Shown here piece after piece: positions 9,639-16,299 of a DNA stretch of 64,000 nt. The notes under the pieces are model-generated. The model worked only from the letters and a program-made list of their open reading frames with translations, ran no database searches and was not told the DNA's origin. The first letter of the stretch is position 1. Each line of letters begins with the position of its first letter. The position numbers were made by a program, and so were the translations under genes. Source of the DNA: Bacillota bacterium (GTDB lineage: Bacteria > Bacillota > Clostridia > Lachnospirales > Lachnospiraceae); assembly GCA_023399055.1 (NCBI GenBank), contig JAEWQV010000034.1, positions 310,001 to 374,000 of the forward strand. Reading direction: 5' to 3'.

Positions 9639-10036
9639 AAAACCTCTTGAGAGCTGTTTATATTAATTTTATGTAAGTTTAAAGTAAAAATAACTTAATT
9701 CTATGTTTTGAACCAGGATTTGGTATGGTACTGGTGATCAGCGAAAAGGTAAATATATGGAGAATAATCTTCTATCAGATAAGCAGCAGGCACGCATCAT
9801 CTTTTTTAGATTTTATTAATCGTACAATATCATAAATAACAAAACAGGTGCACCAACAGTTGCAAATATAGATTTCCAAATATATCTTTTGTGACTATGA
9901 TCATGGCAGGCAGCTAGAAAGAGAACAAAAGTAAAAATATGATTGAAATAAATAATAAAACAATATCATGTAAAAGATATCCGTTTGGTAGTTTTATCCG
10001 TTAGAACTATATTCTATCAGTATCTTATAAAACTAT
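9639..10036. other. Intergenic stretch with little recognisable content
   Basis: About 400 bp, AT-rich, between the second LysM gene and the tRNA terminator. The only coding signal is the possible broken small ORF on the minus strand described separately. No other gene or regulatory element was seen. Confidence 0.5.
9816..9969 (-). pseudogene. Possible small membrane-protein remnant
   Basis: One minus-strand frame (9816-9965) is open for 49 codons without a start codon. It encodes a hydrophobic stretch, an ACHDHSH motif, then a second hydrophobic stretch. An ATG at 9969 opens the neighbouring frame with a hydrophobic start. A single frameshift would join them into a protein of about 50 residues with two membrane segments. 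There is no good ribosome site. This may be chance. Confidence 0.2.
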
Positions 10037-10070
10037 AAAAGCCCTACAACCATTAAGTTGTAAGGCTTTT
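10037..10070 (-). terminator. Intrinsic terminator of tRNA-Trp
   Basis: A 14-bp stem with one mismatch (10037-10050 with 10057-10070) and a T-rich end directly follow the tRNA on the minus strand. Confidence 0.75.
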
Positions 10071-10076
10071 CTTTAA

Positions 10077-10149
10077 CAGGGGCAGTAGGATTTGAACCCA
10101 CGACCTGCGGTTTTGGAGACCGTTATTCTACCAGCTGAACTATACCCCT
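10077..10149 (-). tRNA. trnW: tRNA-Trp (CCA anticodon)
   Basis: A 73-nt cloverleaf read on the minus strand. The acceptor arm AGGGGTA pairs with TGCCCCT and the discriminator is G. The D-loop has AGCTGGTAG, the anticodon loop CTCCAAA gives CCA, and the T-arm has GGTTCAAATCC. The 3' CCA is not encoded. It has its own promoter and terminator. Confidence 0.95.
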
Positions 10150-10199
10150 ATATTATAATGTGATATCACCATCTTGTCTTGTTTCGACCACGCTTGAAT

Positions 10200-10228
10200 A
10201 GTATAATATGATTATTATTAAAAGTCAA
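10200..10228 (-). promoter_or_regulatory. Sigma-A promoter of tRNA-Trp
   Basis: TTGACT (10223-10228), 17-bp spacer, TATACT (10200-10205) on the minus strand, about 45 bp before the mature tRNA 5' end. Confidence 0.8.
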
Positions 10229-10316
10229 GAGGTTTCATAAAAAACTATTATGGCATTCAAAATGCTAATATTCTGTAATTACAGTAGGATTTTACTTGCT
10301 TTTAAACAGGTCACTT

Positions 10317-10345
10317 GCATAAATAAAATCATTAAGCCATATATA
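10317..10345 (+). promoter_or_regulatory. Possible sigma-E-like promoter of the third LysM-GH18 gene
   Basis: GCATAAA, 14-bp spacer, CATATATA, loosely like the mother-cell sigma-E consensus (GHATATT-N14-CATACAHT). The region is very AT-rich, so a chance match is quite possible. Confidence 0.3.
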
Positions 10346-10372
10346 ATACTAAGTGCATTATAGGGGTTTCTA

Positions 10373-11668
10373 ATGAGAATTCATACCGTTCAAGCAAATG
10401 AAACAATTTATACGATAGCGGAAGCCTATGACATACCAGTAGAAAGATTATTAAAGGATAATAGTTTACCTCCAAATTATAATTTGAATATTGGACAAAG
10501 CCTGTTAATAACCTATCCAGAGAAAACGTATGTTGTTGAAGATGGAGATACCATTGAAAGTATTGCAGCAGCACATGAAGTTTCTGTTATTGAATTACTG
10601 CGGAATAATCCATATCTTGCTGACCGGGAGTATTTGTATGTTGGAGAGGAACTCATTATAAGCTATCTTCATAAAAGAAATATAAAGGTAATAGGTTATG
10701 CGTTTTCATTTATCAATAGTAGTATCTTAATCAAAACACTTCCATATTTAACTTATATTACAATTATTAATTATCAGGTTTTAGCAGATGGTGTAATCTT
10801 AAGCGTTAACGATTCTGAAATTTTAAAATTAGCGAAAGACTATGGTGTAATTCCTATTATGATGCTGTCTTCAATCACTGCGGAGGGTAGGGGGAGTTAT
10901 GGAATTAATCACTCACTATTACATAATGAGAATGCACAATCAACTCTAATCAATAATCTACTTTCTATTCTAAAAACAAAGGGATTTCGTGGAGTAGACC
11001 TTGGGTTTCAAGCAATACTCCCGGATGATATTCCGCTTTACATAGAATTTATGGATAAATTAACTACAATTTTAAATGAGAGAGGTTATGAGGTCTTTGT
11101 TACATTGGTTCCTTCGACTTATGGTTATATTTCTGGAGTTCAAAACAATATACCATATTTCAGAAGAATAGGTGAAATAGTGAATCATGTTGTACTCTTG
11201 TCCTATAGTTGGGCGACAGCGTTTATGCCAACAGTAGCTCAAACTACAGTTAATTTTTTGGAAGATTATTTGAAGTATGTTTTAACTCAAATACCCCCAG
11301 AAAAAATATTTATTGGTTTAAGTAGACTGGCTTATGATTGGGAACTGCCGTATGTTGAAGGCGAAACGACAGGAATGGGCTCGGTACTTACAAATTCTGA
11401 TGCAATTAATTTGGCTAACCTGACAAATGCAGAGATTAAGTACGATGGCATAACCGAAACGCCTTACTATACGTATAATATAACTGGAGTGGATCATTTT
11501 GTTTGGTTTAAGGATTCAAGATCCATTAATGCTATAGTTAATTTGATTGAGGAGTATGGATTAGAGGGTGTTGCAGTCTGGAACATTATGTATTTTGCAC
11601 CGTATACGTGGCTTGTCATTAACACACAATATAATATAGATACCGAATTAGTAACAAAATTTGATTAA
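10373..11668 (+). CDS. LysM-LysM-GH18-like protein, catalytically degenerate paralog 3
   Basis: Protein of 431 residues and a close relative of the 6858-8153 product (shared TLPYLTYIT, LSRLAYDWELPY and GVAVWNIM blocks), but on the opposite strand. Two LysM repeats lie at about 2-49 and 52-98. The GH18 active-site strand reads FRGVDLGFQ (about 205-213), with G211 for the key Asp and Q213 for the catalytic Glu. This repeats the G..Q pair of its close paralog, which argues for a selected non-catalytic form. There is no signal peptide. The ribosome site is a modest AGGGG. The conserved C-terminal DWELPY, HFVWFKD and W..IN blocks show the barrel is complete. A spore-envelope role is inferred. Confidence 0.82.
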   Translation: MRIHTVQANETIYTIAEAYDIPVERLLKDNSLPPNYNLNIGQSLLITYPEKTYVVEDGDTIESIAAAHEVSVIELLRNNPYLADREYLYVGEELIISYLHKRNIKVIGYAFSFINSSILIKTLPYLTYITIINYQVLADGVILSVNDSEILKLAKDYGVIPIMMLSSITAEGRGSYGINHSLLHNENAQSTLINNLLSILKTKGFRGVDLGFQAILPDDIPLYIEFMDKLTTILNERGYEVFVTLVPSTYGYISGVQNNIPYFRRIGEIVNHVVLLSYSWATAFMPTVAQTTVNFLEDYLKYVLTQIPPEKIFIGLSRLAYDWELPYVEGETTGMGSVLTNSDAINLANLTNAEIKYDGITETPYYTYNITGVDHFVWFKDSRSINAIVNLIEEYGLEGVAVWNIMYFAPYTWLVINTQYNIDTELVTKFD

Positions 11669-11673
11669 TATAA

Positions 11674-11713
11674 ACGCAAGAAATGGATTGCCCAAGCAAT
11701 CCATTTCTTGCGT
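11674..11713. terminator. Hairpin terminator after the third LysM-GH18 gene
   Basis: A 17-bp perfect stem (11674-11690 with 11697-11713) with a 6-nt loop starts 5 bp after the stop. The T-run on the plus strand is poor, so efficiency is uncertain. Confidence 0.6.
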
Positions 11714-11967
11714 AAAGTATATAACAACGTTATTGCACCATATACGAATCAACCTTTAAAACTAATATAGGTGCAAGTATGTCAAAGTTATATAGCGTAC
11801 TTCCTTTGATTATCAAAAACAATTATGATTTAATGAAAATAATATCCAGAAAAACGAAAAATAGAATCAAATAACTGGATTTTCTTTGTGCAAATATTAT
11901 AAAATCATTGTATAATGTATGTGATTCGTAGTAAATATAAATATTTTATAGATTTAATAAAATACTA

Positions 11968-11996
11968 TTGACATAAATAAATACAAATGATAATAT
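11968..11996 (+). promoter_or_regulatory. Sigma-A promoter of the carbohydrate locus
   Basis: TTGACA (11968-11973), 17-bp spacer, TAATAT (11991-11996). Initiation would fall near 12003, inside the repeat-rich operator region. Apart from this promoter and its operators, the 11714-12103 gap shows no gene. Confidence 0.8.
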
Positions 11997-11999
11997 TAG

Positions 12000-12078
12000 G
12001 TTAAACGTAAAACGTATACGAAGTGTACAACGTTTTGTGCATAATGTATTTCGACGTTTTATACGTTTAACGTAAAAC
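12000..12078 (+). promoter_or_regulatory. Operator array with CG-centred repeats
   Basis: Two directly repeated 14-mers, GTTAAACGTAAAAC (12000-12013) and GTTTAACGTAAAAC (12065-12078), lie 65 bp apart just after the -10. Between them are further CG-centred AACGTT and TATACG blocks forming imperfect inverted repeats. A matching perfect palindrome lies at 21995-22008 before the lacI-type gene. The spacing would allow looping between two bound dimers. Confidence 0.55.
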
Positions 12079-12103
12079 TAATTATTTATGAGGAGGTTTT
12101 TAT

Positions 12104-12715
12104 ATGAGAAATTCAATTATGCGGAAAAGTCTTACCGCGGTGGTAGTAGCTATGCTTCTTACAATGGTTATGTCAGTTGGTGCTTTCGCAGCTACAACAA
12201 AGGATTTAATGAAAGATGGTACATTAACAGCAGGATTTATTAACGCAGGCGAACTTATTGATGGAACAGTTCAAGGCCCTAGCAACTGGACACAGTTAAA
12301 TCTTGGTGATGCAGCAGTTGAAGTTCCTTATCTTCATATTATTATGAAGGGAACTGGCGAGAATTTATCAAAAGCACAAATTGTTATTTCTGACACATTA
12401 ACTACTGATGTTTCTACAATAACTGAAGAATATACAGACGTAGTTATTGATGTATCAAGCCTTGAGATGTTGTCTTGGACTAACTTTACTGGTTTTGATG
12501 GTGGTACATATACAATTAAAGATATCTTCTTATCCGACGATGCTGCTCCTACCATTGGTGCTGTAGTTGAAGAAGAAGTTGTAGCTGAGCCTGTAGCAGA
12601 AGATACTTCCGTTCCTAAGACTGGTGAAAGCGTTGCAGTTGCTACTCTTGCAGTAGTTGCTATGGCTGGTTGTGTAGCTGGTTTTGTAGGTTTAAAGAGA
12701 AAAGAAAGAGCATAA
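12104..12715 (+). CDS. Secreted surface protein with sortase-type VPKTG anchor
   Basis: Protein of 203 residues with an N-terminal signal peptide (about 1-29, cleavage near AFAA), a mature domain of about 120 residues, an acidic linker (VVEEEVVAEPVAED), then VPKTGE, a hydrophobic segment and the basic tail KRKERA. This is a cell-wall sorting signal of the LPxTG class. The mature part has alternating beta-strand patterns (YLHIIMKG, TDVVIDVSSL, YTIKDIFLSDD) that resemble jelly-roll carbohydrate-binding domains, but no family is recognised with confidence. It is the first gene after the strong operator-bearing promoter and lies 88 bp before the sugar-binding lipoprotein, so capture of the substrate at the wall is a reasonable guess. 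GAGGAGG precedes the ATG. Confidence 0.75.
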   Translation: MRNSIMRKSLTAVVVAMLLTMVMSVGAFAATTKDLMKDGTLTAGFINAGELIDGTVQGPSNWTQLNLGDAAVEVPYLHIIMKGTGENLSKAQIVISDTLTTDVSTITEEYTDVVIDVSSLEMLSWTNFTGFDGGTYTIKDIFLSDDAAPTIGAVVEEEVVAEPVAEDTSVPKTGESVAVATLAVVAMAGCVAGFVGLKRKERA

Positions 12716-12803
12716 TAAATCCTATATTTACGAAATGCAGATTACATAATAAAATGAATCTGTATAACCTAACAAGTTATGAAGGAAAAGGGAAGGAGAA
12801 ATT

Positions 12804-14285
12804 ATGAAAAAAATGAAAAGAATAATTAGCCTCTTGTTATGCATGCTTATGGTAGTATCTTTGGTAGCAGCATGTGGTAAAAAAGAGGATGGTACTAAGG
12901 AACCAGCAACAGATGCTCCTAAGGCAACAGAAGCTCCAAGCGGAGATACTGATGTTACAACAGCTCCAGAGGAGACTGCAGAGCCATTTGAAATCTCCCT
13001 TGGTATCTGGCCTGAAGATACTAATACAGTAGCAATTGAATTACATGAAGGTTATGTAAAGACCTTTAATGAAACACATCCTAACGTAACAGTGAAACCT
13101 GCATATTATAAGTATGCCGTTGATACATTCGTACCATTAGCAGAGTCCGGCGGACTTCCAACCATTTTTGAAACCTGGTTTACAGAGCCACAGAAACTCA
13201 TTAATGGTGGATTTGTAGCTGATATCACTGATATCCTTGAAGAACGTGGTTGGATTGACAAAATGAATCCTTCCATTAAAGATCTTCTTTCTAAAGACGG
13301 AAGAATCTATGGTGTTCCTCGTGATGGTTATGCTCTTGGCTTATATGTTAATGTAGCTATGTTCAGAGAAGCAGGACTTGTAGATGAGAATGGTGTTCCG
13401 GTATATCCTAAGACTTGGACTGAATTAGCTGAAACAGCTAAGAAGATTAAAGATGCAACTGGTCAGGCTGGTTTCTGTTTATTAGCTAGAGATGCTGCTG
13501 GCGGATGGCATTTCTCAAATATTGCATGGGCATTTGGTGCAACATTTGTAACAGAAGAAGGCGGAAAATATACAGCTACTGTTGATACACCGGAAGCAAT
13601 TGCAGCTATGGAATATGTTAAATCATTAAAATGGGAATATGACGTACTTACAGCAGATCCTACGATGGAAAACTGGGGTACAGGATTCCAGCAGTTAGGT
13701 ACTGGCGTAGCTGGTATGTATATTGCAGCAGCTGATGCTGTGGATCAACCTACACTTATTAACGGTCTTCCTGCAGAAGATTTAGCAATTGTCCCACTTC
13801 CAGCTGGTCCTAACGGTGAGCAGTATTCCTTATCCGGTGGTACACCTTATATGTTCTCTGCTGATGCAACACCAGAGCAGATCAATGCAGCACTTGATTA
13901 TCTTGAAGTTATGGGTAAAGCTCCAATTGTAACAGATGCAAGTATTGATGGTATGAAAAAAGATGCACAGACTAAGATTGAAAATAAAGTTCCAATTATC
14001 CCTCCTTTCCCAGCTTGGATTGCACAGGATATTATTGATGCACAGAATGCAATCGTTACTGAGTTTGGTAATGTTGATATGAATCTTTATAACGATTACT
14101 TCAATTTTATTAAGCAAGAAGGCGCTCTTCGTCCAGAAGAAGGCGGAGATACACAGGCGTTATATGCAGAGTTAACAAAAGTGCTTCAGGCTGTTGTTAC
14201 GGATGAGAATGCAGATGTTGCAGCTCTTATGAAGACAGCTGACGAGAATTATCAGAAGACACTTGATGATACTGTAAACAAATAA
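12804..14285 (+). CDS. Sugar ABC transporter substrate-binding lipoprotein
   Basis: Extracellular solute-binding protein of family 1 (MalE-like), 493 residues. The signal peptide ends in a lipobox (LVAAC, Cys at about 24), followed by a flexible linker rich in T, A, P and E (about 26-65). The mature domain has typical GLPTIFETWF, YGVPRDGYALGLYVN and PKTWTELAETAKKIK segments. It delivers an oligosaccharide to the two permeases downstream. Codon use is biased toward well-translated codons, which fits high expression. GGAAGGAG precedes the start. No ATPase gene lies in the locus, so a shared MsmK-type ATPase elsewhere is likely, as in many Firmicute sugar importers. Substrate inferred from context: an alpha-glucoside. 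Confidence 0.92.
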   Translation: MKKMKRIISLLLCMLMVVSLVAACGKKEDGTKEPATDAPKATEAPSGDTDVTTAPEETAEPFEISLGIWPEDTNTVAIELHEGYVKTFNETHPNVTVKPAYYKYAVDTFVPLAESGGLPTIFETWFTEPQKLINGGFVADITDILEERGWIDKMNPSIKDLLSKDGRIYGVPRDGYALGLYVNVAMFREAGLVDENGVPVYPKTWTELAETAKKIKDATGQAGFCLLARDAAGGWHFSNIAWAFGATFVTEEGGKYTATVDTPEAIAAMEYVKSLKWEYDVLTADPTMENWGTGFQQLGTGVAGMYIAAADAVDQPTLINGLPAEDLAIVPLPAGPNGEQYSLSGGTPYMFSADATPEQINAALDYLEVMGKAPIVTDASIDGMKKDAQTKIENKVPIIPPFPAWIAQDIIDAQNAIVTEFGNVDMNLYNDYFNFIKQEGALRPEEGGDTQALYAELTKVLQAVVTDENADVAALMKTADENYQKTLDDTVNK

Positions 14286-14303
14286 TTTTCATATTACATC
14301 TAT

Positions 14304-14340
14304 GATGATGGGGTTTTCTTTCTGAGATGACCCCATCATC
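14304..14340 (+). promoter_or_regulatory. Intercistronic stem-loop after the binding-protein gene
   Basis: An 11-bp perfect GC-containing stem (14304-14314 with 14330-14340) with no following T-run. It probably protects the upstream message or causes partial termination, giving more binding protein than permease. Confidence 0.6.
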
Positions 14341-14421
14341 TATGAAATAGGGCATCAAATAAGTAAGATATAGATAATAAAGCATTAAGATTTGATTATT
14401 AAGTTTGAGGAGAGTGAATAA

Positions 14422-15345
14422 ATGTTGACTAGGAAAAAGGATCCGACAAAACCTCTAATTACGCAGCAAAAAAGAAATGCAGTGTGGAAGAGGGACATCG
14501 CAGGATGGTTAATCATGTTACCAACCATCGTATTATTTGCTTTTTTTGTATGGGAGCCATTATTGGAAAGTGTTCGACTCTCCCTATATACCGCAAAAGG
14601 TGTTCGGCTAGAGGAATTTGTTTGGTTTGATAATTACATAAAGGTTATAAGTCATGTAGATTTCTTGGCAGCCTTTGCTAATACATTTAAATATATCTTT
14701 TGGTCATTAATTATCGGTTTCTTTATCCCGATATTTATGGCTATCTTAATTACGGAAACAGTCCATTTAAAAAGCTTTTTCAGATTAGGTGTATATTTTC
14801 CAAACATCATGCCAGGTATGGCAATGGTAATGATGTGGACCTTTTTCTTTCGTTCAGGAAAAACAGGTGTTTTAAATATTTTAATCGACAAGATTGGCAT
14901 AGAACCAATGATTTGGTTAACGAATCCCAAATTAACAATTCCGCTCATTGTTGCAATAATGACCTGGAAGGGTGCTGGTTCGACAGCCCTTATATATATG
15001 GCCGGTATTAATGGTATTAATTCAGAACTCTATGAAGCAGCAACCTTAGACGGAGCCGGTATACGCCAAAGGATATGGCATATTACCTTCCCTAATATTT
15101 TCTCTTTAGGAAAAACACTACTTATTCTGCAAATAATAACAGTTTTCCAAATCCTATACGAGCCACTGGTAATGACCAATGGCGGACCGAATAATGCGAG
15201 TATTTCTATCATGAATTTAGTTTATAACTATGCTTTTGTCAGAATAGATTACCCTGCAGCGGCAGCACTATCCGTTTTGATTTGTATTGTTCTTGTTATT
15301 TTAAGTGGTTTGTACTTTAAACTTACCAAGTCAAAGGATAACTAA
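14422..15345 (+). CDS. Sugar ABC transporter permease (MalF/UgpA type)
   Basis: Inner-membrane permease of 307 residues with six predicted membrane segments. The EAA loop that contacts the ATPase is LYEAATLDGAGIRQRIWHI (about 208-226), followed by TFPNI. The N-terminal cytoplasmic tail is basic. GAGGAGAG precedes the ATG. It pairs with the next permease and with the upstream binding protein to import the sugar used by the GH65 phosphorylases. The length and motif match the family well. Confidence 0.92.
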   Translation: MLTRKKDPTKPLITQQKRNAVWKRDIAGWLIMLPTIVLFAFFVWEPLLESVRLSLYTAKGVRLEEFVWFDNYIKVISHVDFLAAFANTFKYIFWSLIIGFFIPIFMAILITETVHLKSFFRLGVYFPNIMPGMAMVMMWTFFFRSGKTGVLNILIDKIGIEPMIWLTNPKLTIPLIVAIMTWKGAGSTALIYMAGINGINSELYEAATLDGAGIRQRIWHITFPNIFSLGKTLLILQIITVFQILYEPLVMTNGGPNNASISIMNLVYNYAFVRIDYPAAAALSVLICIVLVILSGLYFKLTKSKDN

Positions 15346-15417
15346 CTTGACTTAAAGTGAACAGTGCAATGATGATTTGTAGAATCCCTTAGTATTCGGG
15401 TAGATTAGGAGGTAATA

Positions 15418-16296
15418 ATGTTTTTCAACAAGTATTTAAAAAAGGATGAGGGAACACTTCGATATTACGATCTTCATTCCTTTCGCCATAAATTATTGGC
15501 AGTATTGATCTTTGTAATATGTATCGTTTTAGTAATCATAGCATTTTTCCCTGCAGTATGGGTGTTTTTAGCCAGCTTTAAGGATAATGCTGAATTTAGA
15601 AAGGATGCAACCATTCTTCCTTCAGCATTTAATTTTGAGAATTATTTAGTTACTTGGAACAAGTTAAAGTTTATGAGGTATTACATCAACTCCTCAATCG
15701 TTGTGGTGGGTAGCATTGTTTGTTCTATCCTATTTAATGGTTTACTGGCATATGGCCTTGCAATTTTAAAGCCAAGAGGTCATAAGGTGATTTTTGCCTT
15801 AGTTATGTGGAGCTTATTAATACCCTCCACAACCAGTATAGTTGCTTTGTTCGTAAACATTACGAAATTAGGGTTTGGTGGTTCCTTTATTCCAATCTGG
15901 CTTTCCATTGGTGCAAATGCTTTTTATGTAATACTTTTTAAACAATTCTTTGAAGGACTTCCCAAGGAATTAATTGAGGCCGCTAAATTAGATGGTTGTG
16001 GAGTTTTGCAGACTTTTATAAGAATTATATTGCCATTATCTAAGTCAATTGTAATGGTAATTGCAATCTTTACAATTAATGCGGCTTGGTCTGATTTCTT
16101 GTTACCTTACTTGGTACTTAATGGTTCGGGAAAAGAGACAGTTATGGTACGTCTGTTCCAGTTTAGAGACTCTAATGCAACAGATGTAGAGGTGCTTCGT
16201 GCAGTAGCATTCTCAATTATACCACCGATAGTTTTATTTACAATTTTCCAAAAACAGATTACAGCGGGTGCAACAGCCGGTGCATTGAAGGGATAA
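15418..16296 (+). CDS. Sugar ABC transporter permease (MalG/UgpE type)
   Basis: Second permease of the importer, 292 residues, with six membrane segments and the EAA loop LIEAAKLDGCGVLQTFIRI before ILPLS. AGGAGG stands 5 nt before the ATG. The stop is only 3 nt before the first GH65 gene, so import and phosphorolysis are translated from one message. Confidence 0.92.
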   Translation: MFFNKYLKKDEGTLRYYDLHSFRHKLLAVLIFVICIVLVIIAFFPAVWVFLASFKDNAEFRKDATILPSAFNFENYLVTWNKLKFMRYYINSSIVVVGSIVCSILFNGLLAYGLAILKPRGHKVIFALVMWSLLIPSTTSIVALFVNITKLGFGGSFIPIWLSIGANAFYVILFKQFFEGLPKELIEAAKLDGCGVLQTFIRIILPLSKSIVMVIAIFTINAAWSDFLLPYLVLNGSGKETVMVRLFQFRDSNATDVEVLRAVAFSIIPPIVLFTIFQKQITAGATAGALKG

Positions 16297-16299
16297 ATT

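Noticed and set aside
9077..10076. Insertion sequence or transposase near the tRNA
   Set aside because: No transposase ORF or terminal inverted repeats were found next to the tRNA, and no duplication of its 3' end was seen.
12000..12078. CRISPR-like or phage attachment repeats at the sugar-locus promoter
   Set aside because: Only short, closely spaced palindromic motifs are present, with no spacers and no integrase gene. They fit repressor operators better.
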